A model generated the notes under the pieces. That model was not told the DNA's origin, ran no database searches, and was given only the letters and a program-made list of their open reading frames with translations. Shown piece after piece: positions 54,095 to 64,000 of a DNA stretch of 64,000 nt. Each line of letters begins with the position of its first letter. Positions within the stretch are counted from its first letter, which is position 1. Location: NCBI RefSeq assembly GCF_000340215.1, contig NW_006921532.1, positions 3,857,126 to 3,921,125 on the forward strand. The letters are read 5' to 3'. A program made the position numbers and the translations under genes. This stretch comes from Pseudocercospora fijiensis CIRAD86. Its lineage: Eukaryota > Ascomycota > Dothideomycetes > Mycosphaerellales > Mycosphaerellaceae.

Positions 54095-56500
54095 ATGATG
54101 GCCGCATATCAGCCTACGCCTGGAGGCATGCATCCAGGCATGCCCCATGGCCATCCGGGCATGGCTCCAAACCCAGGCCAGCACATGGGTCAACCAATGC
54201 AGATGCACCCGGGCGTCTCAGGAGCTCCTCAGCAAGCAGGAATGATGGGCATGCAGCCTAGCGGGAACGGCATGGGCCCAGGAGGAATGGGAGGCCAGCA
54301 TCCAGGTGCAGGTATGGCGATGCCTGCGCATATGGGTGGCCAGAGCATGGCTGGCGGTATACCCAATTCACAGGCGCTGAGCCACTTAACACCGCAACAA
54401 CAACTGGCACACCAGCAGGCCCAGATGGCAGCAAGTAAGTAACTAGCCAAAGACATAGCGTACTTGTCCCCGACATGTGTTCTGAGCGACATCTGCAAAT
54501 GTTGCTCAGGTGCTATCACGTGGAACGCTGTGATGATCGGTGTAGACAGTCTTGCTGATGGATATGAACAGTGCAATCGAATCCGCAGCTAGCAATGCAA
54601 CACCACCAGATGCGATTGCGCCAACAGCAGATGATGCAGCAGGCGCAGGCCAATGGCATGATGCAGCCGGGCATGCAAATGAATCCTCAATTGGCGCAGC
54701 AAATGCAACAGCAACAAAATCAGCATGCGATGAGCCAGCAGGGTGGCCAGGCTGTACAATTAACGCCACATCTTCAAGCACAACAAATGCAGATGATGCA
54801 ACAGCGTATGCAACAGCAGCAGCAAGCACAACAGCAGCACCAGAACCAGATGGCGCAGCAATTGGCTATGCAGCAACAGCATTCGCAGCAAAGCAATCAA
54901 GGACAGCAGCAACCTGCAAACCCGCAAGGCACGCCTGCTCAAGCAGCAGCACAGCAGATGCGTCCACAATCCCGGATGGCAAATCCCAATGAGCAAGCGC
55001 AGCCTGGCCAGCAGCCGCAACATCCACAGCAGGCACAGTCTCAACAAGGCCAGCCTCAAGCACAACAAGGTGGTCAACCACAACAGGGCCAGCAACCGAC
55101 TCCACAGCAACAGCAGGCCATGAGTCTTCAGCAGCGGCAACAAATTGCACTGCTTCAACGTCAGCAAGCCTTCCAAGCGCGCCAGATGCAAGCGGCGCAA
55201 CAGCAACAGCCTACATCCCAAAGCGGCATGTTCATTTTAAGGCTGCTGAACTTTAGCACTCACCTCGCCAGTTTCACCCCGGACATAGAAAGCCAAACCG
55301 CAAATGGCAAGAATGTCACACATTGGCACAATTTCGTGGAGAAGCATTTCGCCCCGGAAGGCCGACTGATCCACAGCTTCGATGACGCGGGTCCACATGG
55401 CAAGGTCAAGACGTTTGAAGTGCTGCGACCAAATGTTGCAAGGTACTTCTACACATACTTCGATTCAGGCGCGAGCTCTTTGCGACTGCATACCGAAAAT
55501 GCGCGAGAAGTACCTCACGCGAATGGAAGCCTCCAGGTGTCCTGCCAGCACGCCACCTTTTCCGTTTTCTATCCAAATGGCGCACGTCTGGAGATGACTG
55601 GTTCCCTGCATGTCCTGTTCTCGGCCGGCTCGGACCAGATCGACATCCTTTCCTTTCAAACGACGGGTACAGAAGAAGTCATTTCGCGAGGCCAGATCGA
55701 GAAGGTGCTGAGCGATTTCTCCCCGACCATGGCAAATAAAGCATCTCCGAAGATGGCAAAAAACAAGTTACCCAAAGCTCAACAGAAGCTGCAGGAGGCC
55801 GAGAGCAGACTGACGATAGAACACTTCCCAAAGACACCGAAAGGCACCATGGGCTTCACTTCAAAGGTGCAGCATTTCTTAGAGGTGAGAGCTGTTGCAC
55901 ATGTCCAGTGGCATCCAATCATAATCTAATCGATCGCAGATTGGTGAAACGATGAATGTAATGTCAGACCTCATGCATTATGCTCAAGACAAGAAGATGC
56001 GACCAGAACAAGCTTTGGAAGCCCTGGTTGCACAGTACGAGTCCCAGCCGAACGGCCAATCTCAACCAGGCAATCCACAGATCAATCTGCCTCCGAACGG
56101 GGTACCTCAAGGTTCGACGACGCCCAACATGCGCAACATGCAGATGCCACAGAACGGACAAGCTTTCAGCTCACCCAGTATGGGCAACATGCAGATGTCC
56201 ATGAATGGCTCGCCGCACCTGGGGAACACACCGGGCACATTAGGCGCGCCGAACATGGGTATGCCAAATTCGCACACACCCTCACCGCACCAGTCAAGCA
56301 TGACTGCTCCTCAGATGATGCCTCAGCACAGCCAGCAAGGTACAAACAGCAGCGTGGCGAGCGAAAATACAAGTCCCAATGTTAACAACAACAAGCGACG
56401 CAGAAGCGCGGTCAAAGTTGAGGGCGACGATGGCGGAAGTGACGCCAACGCGAACCGAGTCAAACCAAGCCCCCGAATGGCCAAGAAGCCCAAACCGTGA
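54095..56500 (+). CDS. ptaB: LIM-domain-binding co-regulator PtaB
   Basis: Three exons (54095-54434, 54572-55884, 55940-56500) give 737 residues. The 137-bp first intron (GTAAGT donor, AACAG acceptor) is longer than usual here; its junction creates an ATG codon across the splice (A plus TG). Residues 1-325 are Met/Gly/Pro-rich then extremely Gln-rich. The LIM-binding domain occupies about 328-540, starting MFILRLLNFSTHLASF and including KNVTHWHNFVEKHFAPEG, YFYTYFDSGASSLRL and LHVLFSAGSDQIDILSF. A short helix-rich region (GETMNVMSDLMHYAQDKKMR) and a disordered tail with basic stretches (KRRRSAVK, MAKKPKP) follow. PtaB works with a Flo8/SomA-type factor to control adhesion, morphogenesis and virulence traits in fungi. 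Confidence 0.9.
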
Positions 56501-57385
56501 CCTCCTTGACCGAATCAATCAGTTCCTGTCCATCTTCAAACCGGCGTCGGGAGTTCTTCACTACAGCGGCATCGGCGGTCTCCTCGTCATTGGGCAAGCG
56601 CAAAGGCAAGGCGGCATTTTTCTGGGTGTGTCTCTCTTCATTGGGTCAGGTGCATCATCATCCGACGACGACAACTACCACTATAGTGTTTTGTGTCTGT
56701 TGTTTTAGCAACGGCCTCCTCCTTGTTGATTCCCACAGCGCGGCGTTCTTCATAGGAGTTTGGTTCGTCTTTTGCTTTTACCTGCTTTGATTCCCACTAC
56801 ATCCGGAAAGGACGCGCGGCGAGAGCGAGAGCGAGAGAGAAAGCCCAGGGCCACTACTTTTGTTTACTTGTTTAGTTCGCGACTCTTTGCGCGAACACTA
56901 GAGAAGCACGGGGCCGGAACATGGTTGTTCACAATTCAATTGTCTGTGTGTGTGTGTTGAGGAAAAGGAGGGGGAAGGGAGGGCGGAGCGTGGAAGCAAA
57001 CGAAATGGGAGCGAAACCTAGTTGATACGGTATAGGAACATTTGTACGATATTCAAATATGAGGCGGCATGGATATGATCTCGCTTGGATCTGCAACGAT
57101 TTTCCCCCGTTATCTTGGTCCGATTCCTCTCTCTCTAACCTCCGTCTCGCAACTCTATCAGTTTGCTATGGTGGGCTGTGATAACATCAGGACGTGGAAG
57201 CAGAATGCTAATCAACACGAACTGAATTGCTAGCTAATCAGCCTTCTTTGGGGTTCGTCGTGTCGTAATATATCCATGTCGAAGTCCAAGGAAAAAGGAC
57301 CTTCCACAGAGGTCGTAGCAATGCCGTTGATATATGCATCAGGCAAAACTAGTGTGTAGGAAATGCTGTCGGTGTTGTGTTTATC
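56501..57385. other. Convergent intergenic region, ptaB to fat1
   Basis: About 885 bp with GA-rich (GCGAGAGCGAGAGAGAAAG near 56825) and TG-rich (TGTCTGTGTGTGTGTG near 56941) tracts, probably 3' UTRs. I see no gene. Confidence 0.5.
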
Positions 57386-59373
57386 TCAAAGCTTAGCACT
57401 GCCACCAGTGATCTTCTCCCAGTCTCGCTTCTCGAACTTCTTAAATCCGTCCGAGCCAGGAGGCAACCAGAACAATTCGTCATCGCCAGTCTTCTCCGGG
57501 TCGACACCTTCATTCCTCAAAGCGACCTTCTGGTGTTTCATGGTTCCAGTCGTTTCGAATTCCTTTGCAAGTCGAAGAAATATCGGCACGGCATAACGCG
57601 GCAGTCGCTTCCGCACGTGCGTTGCGAGCTCTTTACCCAAATTCTCGTCCATCTTTTGACCTTCGGCGAGACCTATAGCGGCACAGCCTGCTCTTCCGTC
57701 GTGGTTGGGTAGCTGCACTCCGTACACGTTCGCTTCTGACAATGCAGAATGCGTACCGAGTGCTTCTGAAACTTCAGCTGTGCTCACATTCTCTCCCTTC
57801 CATCGGAACGTGTCGCCAATGCGGTCAACGAACCACCATCGCCCATCAGCGTCTATTCGCTGCAAGTCACCAGATCTATAGTATGCATCGCCCTTCTTGA
57901 AGACGTTTCGAATGATTTTGCTCCCCGAAGCCTTGTCGTTTCCGTAATAGCCTTGGAATTTTTCCTGGATGTTCTCAGGGTCTAACCGGTAGCACAGCTC
58001 TCCAGGCTGGTTGGTCTTGACTTTCTCGCAGAATCCGGTGTTGACATTTCTCCAAGGCTCATCTGTTACATGGTCATGCTTCAGCAAGACGGAATTGCCT
58101 CCGAAAAGGGTGCGAGTGATGGGGCCAGTCTTGCCAATCGCTCCACGGAGGAAGCCGTTGCTGCTGTATACAAGCGATGCGCCAGGACCTTCTGTGGCGC
58201 CATAGAACTCCACAATCGTTCCGATGTTGAAGCGATCCTTGAACTTCTGCCACACATCTGGACGCATTCCGTTGCCAAATGCCAGTCGAAGGTTGTGGGC
58301 ACGATCGTACGGCGTTGGTGGACTTGTGACAAGGTAGCGGCACATCTCGCCAATATATTGTAAGACGGTGGCCTTGGTTTCGGTGACCTGCTTCATTTGT
58401 GTTCGAGGGGAGAACTTGGGCGCAAGAACGATGGCGCAGCCGGGTCCAAATGCTTGACACACGCAAAGCAACGATCCAGAAGAGTGGTATAATGGCATTG
58501 CAGTGTAGTAGCGGTCATCCGGCGTCAATGCAAGAGCCTTGGGGAAGAAATTGACTCCTGAAAGAGGCTTTCCCCAAGCGACATTTGCGGCCTTTGGTAG
58601 ACCAGTGGTTCCCGAGGTATAGATGAGAAGACTTGTTGCTGCTGCTGTGGCGCCGGATCGGTCTGCGTCCGGTGCTCTGTAAGGCTGCAAGCTGTGTATG
58701 TGAGCTTCAATGTCTGAAGTTAGAATGACAGTGTCGATGGCACGTCCTTTCTCGTCTGGGCTGAATTGAGCTTGAGCTTCTTCGGTGAGATATTGTGACA
58801 GGCCGGGATCAAGGATCAGCAATCTTGTGGTAGACAGCTTCACACAATGTACAAAGGCGTTGTCCTGAAGATTGCTGTTTATGAAAGCAGGAATGGCGCC
58901 AATTGACCAGAGAGCGAACCACAGCCAGATGAACTGGGGCTTATTCTTGAAATCCATCGCGATGATCTCGTTTTTATTGATGTGCATGTCTTCTTTCAGC
59001 CATCGCGCATATTGGAGGGTGAGCTCATATGCTTGGCCATATGTCCATTCCGTCTGGGCGCTCGCATTGCTCTCGTCCTTAGGCACAATCAGGAAAAGTT
59101 TGTTGGCTTGCTTTGGATCTTTGGCGAGCGCTTCGAATCGATAGAAGACATTGATCTTGTCTTGCTTCTCGAGTCTGCTCAGATAGGCGGCGTGTTTCAA
59201 AGCGGTGATGATGGTCCACAGGTCTTGTGTGATCTGGTATCGGCCGTTGAGATATACTGCTGCCGTTGCAGCCAGGGCGGCAGTCGTGGGTGTTATGCTG
59301 GGGAGGCGTGGCAGGCCTGTGGACGATCAGCAACAGCGCATAGGACGGCAGCGGCGTACATCATACGGGCCAT
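57386..59373 (-). CDS. fat1: Very-long-chain fatty acyl-CoA synthetase / fatty acid transporter, FAT1 family
   Basis: A 7-bp first exon (59367-59373, ATGGCCC) and a 50-bp intron (GTATGA, branch GCTGAT, CCACAG) lead to the main exon 57386-59316; together 645 residues. Without this splice the frame has no ATG before residue 40 of the family. The new N-terminus, MARLPRLPSITPTTAALAAT, gives the usual hydrophobic segment. The AMP-binding signature is LLIYTSGTTGLPKAA, with FYGATEGPGAS and, in the C-terminal part, YRSGDLQRIDADGRWWFVDR plus GDTFRWKGENVSTAEV, the FATP/VLACS motif. FAT1 proteins activate very-long-chain fatty acids to CoA esters and help import them, at ER, lipid droplets or peroxisomes. 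The C-terminal Ala-Lys-Leu (SAKL, where AKL is PTS1-like) argues for peroxisomes. Confidence 0.93.
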
Positions 59374-59928
59374 GTCTGCACTCTGGGCTGGCGTTCGGGC
59401 TTGCACGGTACGCGAATGCAAGAGATGGTATGGTATGGCTATGGCCACACCTGGGTCGGCTCTTGAGGTGGTGGGAGAGCAGAGACGAGCAGGAAAGCAC
59501 TCTCTTCATCACTTACGCTGTCTCGTGTCGCTAAGGCACCCGTCCTCCTGGTGGCACGCTGCCGACTGGAGGAGGTGCTCGCCGCTCGCCGCTCGCCGCC
59601 GTACCTAGGCTTGGCTTGACTCTGACACTCTCCAAGCGACGCGACCAGCACCGTCCGCACTTCTTCACGACACTCGCGCCAAAGCAGCCGAGGCACCCCT
59701 CCCTCGTCCAATGCCAGCCGAGCGTGGCTGACGCTGACGCTGACGCACTGCAACCCGGCACACATCTTTCCGACACATGCATAACAATCTTCCCGACACA
59801 CACCCCAAATAATCTTTCCGACACAAAGGCATCAAGGTATTTATGAAAACACTTATTGATCAGCAACCATGGCTGTACGAGCCTAGCCTATTACCACTAT
59901 TACAACCTCTGTGAGTCTACAGAAGTTC

Positions 59929-59965
<37 letters not shown>

Positions 59966-60179
59966 CCCATCGACCATGCTGATATCCTATCTCTCAGATG
60001 AGCCTAGGAAGTATCTTGACGCCCCGATCTCCTTGCAGCTCGTAGGACGAAAAAGTCATCGAGGCGCTCGAGATGATACTAGGCGTCGTCCATCGGCCGG
60101 AAGAGACTATTACGGCCAAACTGAAGTGAAAATCAGGTGACCAACATGCGCTTCTCCTCCCATCCACGTACAATGCCGA
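59374..60179. other. Intergenic, fat1 to DAHP synthase
   Basis: About 800 bp. The half next to fat1 is its promoter, with GCCGCTCGCC-type repeats near 59580 and CTGACG repeats near 59740; the other half holds a tetranucleotide microsatellite and the DAHP synthase 3' UTR. I see no gene. Confidence 0.5.
59931..59967 (+). repeat. CTGC tetranucleotide microsatellite
   Basis: About nine uninterrupted CTGC units. Confidence 0.95.
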
Positions 60180-61622
60180 TCACTGTCCGTTCAAAACACT
60201 TGCACTTTTCGCAGCTGAATCACGTTGGCTGTCGGCAACGAGGAATGCCAACTCAAGCGCCTGCTTCTCGTTCAGCCGCGGATCACAGTAGGTGGTGTAC
60301 GCTTGACTCAGATCCTTATCATCAAGACCAGTACTGCCGCCGGTACATTCCGTGACTGCATCAGCAGTGAGCTCGAGATGTACTCCGCCCAGGTACGTGC
60401 CGCATTGCTTGTGTATACGAATAGCTGCTGAAAGCTCGTCGAAGATATCTTGGAATGATCTCGTTTTGATGCCTTCTTCCGTTGAACGAGTGTTGCCGTG
60501 CATCGGATCGCACTGCCACACCACGATATGTCCAGTTTGTCGCACTGCCTCGATGTGTTTCGGTAGCAATTGTGTGACTTTGTCCTTGCCATATCGGTGA
60601 ATCAGAGTCACTTTGCCAATCTCATGATTTGGATTGACCAGGTCGAGGAGCTTGCCAAGATCTGCTGGATTTGTTGTTGGGCCCACCTTGATGCCAATGG
60701 GATTCTCGATTCCACGAGCATACTCGATGTGAGCGTGATCAACTTGTCTCGTTCGGTCACCAATCCAAATGAAGTGTGCACTGGTGTTGTAGTAGCCAGC
60801 ATTGCTCGAAGAAGGCGCATTGGTGTTTGTTGAGTTCTCAGGACTCTCACGATTTTGCGGATGTTTTAGGTAGCGGGTAAGACCCTCTTCATAGGCGAGT
60901 AGTAAGGCCTCGTGGCTGGAGAAGAGGTCGACACTGCTTAATTGGCTTGCGGTGTCTGCTCCGATGGTGTGCATGAAGCGCAAGCTCTCGCAAATACTCT
61001 CCACAATTCCCGTGTATTTGGAAAGCAAAGCTTGATCCTTCACATAACCAAGACCCCAATCCATCGGATTGTGCAGGTCCGCGATCCCAGAAGCAAGTTG
61101 GGCCCGCACGTAATTGAGAGTCGCAGCAGAGTGGAAGTATGCCTGCACCAGTCGATCAGGATCGATCTTGCGGCTATCAGGGGGGTAACCATTCAGGATG
61201 TCACCGCGATAGCTTGGTATCTCCTGTCCATTGAACATTTCTGTGGGTTTACTCCGCGGCTTAGCATATTGTCCTGCCATTCTTGCTATGCGCACCACAG
61301 GCCGGTTTCCACCCCAGATGAGAACGAGCGACATCTGGAGGAGAAGCTTGATCTTGGAATCGATTGAGTCGCCATGGCAGTACTCGAATAGTTCAGCACA
61401 GTCACCGCCTTGAAGCAAGAATGCTCTGCCCAGCGCCACGTTTTTCAGGGATCTGCGTAATTTCCAGATTTCAGTTGGTGTGACGATTGGAGGAACATGC
61501 TTGAGTTTTGTGAGTGCTGCTTCGACGGCATTGGCGTCTTCATACTTGACGGCTTGGGCAATTGGTTTTGATCTCCAGCTGTCCGGAGACCAGTCTGTCG
61601 TTTTAGATGCATTGGCAGCCAT
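60180..61622 (-). CDS. Class II 3-deoxy-D-arabino-heptulosonate-7-phosphate (DAHP) synthase
   Basis: One exon, 480 residues from ATG 61622 (an earlier in-frame GTG is not used). It condenses phosphoenolpyruvate and erythrose-4-phosphate, the first step of the shikimate pathway. It belongs to the class II (plant/actinobacterial) type, not the yeast ARO3/ARO4 class I type. Signs are LLQGGDCAELFEYC (metal-ligand Cys75), NRPVVRIARMAGQYAKPRS, SYRGDILNGY, DLHNPMDWGLGYV, HFIWIGDRTRQVDHAHIEY, GPTTNPADLGKLLD, WQCDPMHGNT (His ligand), GVHLELTADAVTEC (Glu ligand) and YCDPRLNEKQALE (Asp ligand). A Ser/Asn-rich insertion (ENSTNTNAPSSSN) sits before HFIWIGDR. All metal ligands are present, so it should be active. 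Fungi often carry this enzyme beside class I copies; whether it feeds primary or secondary metabolism cannot be told. Confidence 0.95.
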   Translation of the reverse strand: MAANASKTTDWSPDSWRSKPIAQAVKYEDANAVEAALTKLKHVPPIVTPTEIWKLRRSLKNVALGRAFLLQGGDCAELFEYCHGDSIDSKIKLLLQMSLVLIWGGNRPVVRIARMAGQYAKPRSKPTEMFNGQEIPSYRGDILNGYPPDSRKIDPDRLVQAYFHSAATLNYVRAQLASGIADLHNPMDWGLGYVKDQALLSKYTGIVESICESLRFMHTIGADTASQLSSVDLFSSHEALLLAYEEGLTRYLKHPQNRESPENSTNTNAPSSSNAGYYNTSAHFIWIGDRTRQVDHAHIEYARGIENPIGIKVGPTTNPADLGKLLDLVNPNHEIGKVTLIHRYGKDKVTQLLPKHIEAVRQTGHIVVWQCDPMHGNTRSTEEGIKTRSFQDIFDELSAAIRIHKQCGTYLGGVHLELTADAVTECTGGSTGLDDKDLSQAYTTYCDPRLNEKQALELAFLVADSQRDSAAKSASVLNGQ

Positions 61623-61894
61623 GCTTGGGCCTGACCGCACAAAGAGGCGAGAGCGTGCTTTGCATGAAGGTGGAAACTTGCTATCGATTTGGAGGACGAA
61701 TTATGGACTCAACAGTTTCGATACAGTAGAGATAGGAGTCTGCGACGGTGCTTGTCGTTCGGTCAGTGGTTGGCATGTGTGATCCCAGCTTGCGGCTCAA
61801 ACGCGAACAAGGATCACCGAAAGCTTATTGTCAAAGCGAAAGAAGCCCAAATATAGACTACCAAGCGACTGACCTACAGAACGACTGAGCAAGA

Positions 61895-62411
61895 ATGGCC
61901 GAAGAACCGCAGCCTTCAAACGTCCAGGAAGGAGCCGACGCGCCTGACGTTCTCCCAGCAAGCAAAGAAGATCGCAAAGCCGCCCAAGCCCTGTCCTCGC
62001 TCGACGCCAAGGTCAACGACGATGCTGTAGCAAAGAAAGAGGTGGACTTGAAAGCGCTGGGCGACGCACTGAAGAATTTGGATGCACAGAACACGCAGAA
62101 ATCGCCTGCCGCCGTCAAGAAGGAGGAGGCGCCGAAGAAGCCTTTGACAAAGGTTGCTGCAGAAGATGTAGCACTGCTGGTACGTTGTGGTTGATGCTCT
62201 CTCCTCGCGAGATCGAAGACACATTGGCTGAACATGGGTGGATATGCCACATAGGTTGAGCATCTTGATCTCTCCAAAGCAAAAGCCACCGACTTATTAA
62301 GAGCGCACGATGCAGACGCCATCAAGGCTATGAGTACGTTATCGCCTTTGTGACGACGCTTGCCATATGGGCTGATGTACGATAGACGCCTGGGTGACAT
62401 CTTCTGCATAA
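61895..62411 (+). CDS. HYPK-like protein with C-terminal UBA-like domain (NatA-associated)
   Basis: Three exons (61895-62179, 62255-62333, 62386-62411) give 129 residues. Donors are GTACG twice; acceptors are CATAG and GATAG. The N-terminal half is acidic then Lys/Ala-rich, with a charged helix (SKEDRKAAQALSSLDAKVND). The C-terminal domain, VAAEDVALLVEHLDLSKAKA then TDLLRAHDADAIKAMNAWV, is the NPAA/UBA-like fold of HYPK and NAC-alpha. HYPK proteins bind the NatA N-terminal acetyltransferase at the ribosome and tune its activity. The splice sites are set by the exact reconstruction of that domain. It starts about 270 bp from the divergent DAHP synthase. Confidence 0.85.
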
Positions 62412-62697
62412 TCACGCCAAAGGACTGAAGTATGCAGAGATCCAGTACAAATACGGCGAAAAGCAGCTGTCATGCCTGGGCCCTCGCCAGACGCTGCGAA
62501 ATATGGACAAGAGACAAGCAATTTTGAATTTAAGCAGACTGCTTACATTCTACGCTATCGACAATGACTGTACTACGAGATACGAACGACACGCCCGACA
62601 AAGTTCACCAAGCAGCTAGACTTACCATTCCTAACAGTCTCCAGTATTCACCACAGTGTCGAGCCTGCCATGTACTCCAACCCGATTCGCTCCACAA

Positions 62698-63999
62698 TCA
62701 AAATTCCATATTCGTAAATGTCAGACGTCGGGCTTGATCTCTTGCGTTCAGATCGAGCTTCCGGATGCGATTCATTGGCGCTGTCTGCTGTACAAGTTTC
62801 TCGGGTGCCGAAATGTACGCAGGAGTCGCTGGTGAAGAACATGCTTCACTGTCGCCGCTATTCTCCTTGTCCGCCGGATCGACCTTCGGCGTCACATGAT
62901 GCTCGTCTGAAGGGATATCGAAGGTCTTTGACGATAATCGACCAATCGAGACGCGGCCAATGCTGCTCTTTCGATCGCGCACGATGTTGCCACCGTTGTT
63001 GAGAAGACTCATAGGTTCCATACTCTTGCGACGGCGCTTTGCAACTCGAGGAGCATCGTCGACATCTATAGCATAGGCTTCGTCTGTCTCGGTCATGCGC
63101 ACCCCGTTGATATCGCAATCATTCACCCAACGACTGTTGACACAAAAGATCTCCTTGGCAGAGCCGCTATTAGCAACCTGCTTGTTATGGATAACAAGTG
63201 ACTGCAATAGCTTGGGATGACCGTCCTTGAAGACAACATGCGTGACACGGTCACTGAATGTCTTAGTCGTCTTAGCTCCAAGGCGCTGCAATAGCTGCGA
63301 GAATGGACCAGTCGCGCATCCTCCGTCGCTAGTGTAGACGTCAACGAGAGCAACAACACCCTTCAGCGGAGCTCCAGGGTGAGGCGTCATTGGGATCTGA
63401 GCAGGTGTCTCAGCTGGAGCTTTCAGTGGCGACTTGATCGGCGTTCGGGACCCGTTTGAAGTCAAGGCCAATTTGCGAAGAGAAGTCGCCTTCTGTGCCG
63501 TTGCAGGACGCCTTGTTGAGCGACGCTCGGGTGTAGCAAATCGAGTCGCTGGCATCGCAGTCTTCGCATGCTCTTCGTATGATCGCTTAGCTGGCAGTCC
63601 TGGAAAGCGTTCGACGGGCTGTGGCGTGGTTGCAGCGACAGCTTCTGGAGTCTGCGTCCTCAGCGCGGGCGAGACTATTGTAGAGATCCTTCTGGGTGTC
63701 ATTCTCACATTTGATGAATCGTCAACATTCTCATACGTCTCGCGCGAAGGAATGCCCGGATACCTTTCGGCGACAGCTGGTTCATTATTCGTTGGACTTG
63801 CCGGTGTATGCGAATCTCCAGTCGAATTCTCAAGCAGCTCCTCGTAGGTCAGAGCGGTTCCCAATGCAGGCATTCGCTCCTTGGCGGCAGATGGTCTGCT
63901 TGCGAACGTCTGTGATTTCCTATCGGAGGATTGCATTTCGTCAAACCATGCTTCAACAACTGGACTCTCAGCAGCGTTGGGTGTCGATGATTGGGGTTC
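62698..63999 (-). CDS. BRCT-domain protein, 5' partial at the window edge
   Basis: The frame is open from the stop at 62698 to the right window edge, without a start codon that must be used, so the N-terminus lies outside. The visible part is more than 430 residues. A BRCT domain spans roughly 190-290 after the first in-window Met (63936): LKGVVALVDVYTSDGG, LLQRLGAKTTKTFSDRVTHV, VVFKDGHPKLLQ and FCVNSRWVNDC. Before it are repeated ERYPGIPS / ERFPGLPA motifs (near residues 57 and 108) in a Pro/Thr-rich disordered region with TPxR-type kinase sites. After it come basic stretches (VAKRRRKS). BRCT proteins of this layout act in DNA-damage response or chromosome condensation (MCPH1-like); which one cannot be said. 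Confidence 0.82.
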   Translation of the reverse strand, partial: EPQSSTPNAAESPVVEAWFDEMQSSDRKSQTFASRPSAAKERMPALGTALTYEELLENSTGDSHTPASPTNNEPAVAERYPGIPSRETYENVDDSSNVRMTPRRISTIVSPALRTQTPEAVAATTPQPVERFPGLPAKRSYEEHAKTAMPATRFATPERRSTRRPATAQKATSLRKLALTSNGSRTPIKSPLKAPAETPAQIPMTPHPGAPLKGVVALVDVYTSDGGCATGPFSQLLQRLGAKTTKTFSDRVTHVVFKDGHPKLLQSLVIHNKQVANSGSAKEIFCVNSRWVNDCDINGVRMTETDEAYAIDVDDAPRVAKRRRKSMEPMSLLNNGGNIVRDRKSSIGRVSIGRLSSKTFDIPSDEHHVTPKVDPADKENSGDSEACSSPATPAYISAPEKLVQQTAPMNRIRKLDLNARDQARRLTFTNMEF

Positions 64000-64000
64000 A

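Noticed and set aside
54571..54992. Ala/Thr-rich ORF overlapping ptaB exon 2
   Set aside because: It is the poly-Gln (CAG/CAA) tract read in another frame.

Overview
This window looks like nuclear DNA of a filamentous ascomycete (Pezizomycotina, probably Dothideomycetes; the class is inference). Genes are compact, with introns mostly of 50-75 bp that have GTRNGT-type donors, CTGAC/CTAAC branch points and AG acceptors. The gene set is fungal: NF-YA/HapB, a PtaB-type LIM-binding protein, a CRH cell-wall transglycosylase, an Lsb5-type VHS/GAT protein and a FAT1-type acyl-CoA synthetase. I saw no rRNA, tRNA, CRISPR array or bacterial-style operon.

Layout. 1-8.1 kb: hapB (its N-terminal part lies outside the window), mitochondrial ribosomal mL54, an unrecognised three-exon gene and a GPI-anchored GH16 transglycosylase. 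8.1-11.1 kb: repeat DNA with a strong repeat-induced point mutation (RIP) signature. 11.4-16.5 kb: one GT8 glycosyltransferase gene split into two halves by a 3.9-kb inverted-repeat element. That element carries a RIP-killed Tc1/mariner transposase and a second, unidentified zinc-cluster-like ORF. 17.3-38.6 kb: ordinary gene-dense DNA with a SAM methyltransferase, a DHA1-type MFS transporter, several conserved fungal proteins of unknown role, lsb5, a 1490-residue coiled-coil protein and a TauD dioxygenase. 38.8-49.8 kb: an 11-kb RIP-mutated block. It holds two long convergent ancestral ORFs, a RecQ-like helicase (+) and a DUF6589-like protein (-), separated by several tandem-repeat arrays. 49.8-64 kb: V-ATPase subunit B, ptaB, fat1, a class II DAHP synthase, a HYPK-like UBA protein and a BRCT-domain protein running off the right edge.

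How it fits together. The intact genes are housekeeping and regulatory functions with no shared pathway and no obvious biosynthetic cluster. The accessory part is the repeat DNA. In all three repeat blocks CpA and TpG are scarce and TpA is abundant, while CpG survives, so the blocks are TpA-rich without being extremely AT-rich. In the three best-preserved element ORFs (helicase, DUF6589-like, transposase) the ancestral frame spans an exact multiple of three, and the in-frame stops are TAG/TAA where CAG, CAA or TGG is expected. These copies therefore died by point mutation rather than by indels. The helicase plus DUF6589-like pair with its internal satellite arrays is the best candidate for a poorly described mobile or subtelomeric element.
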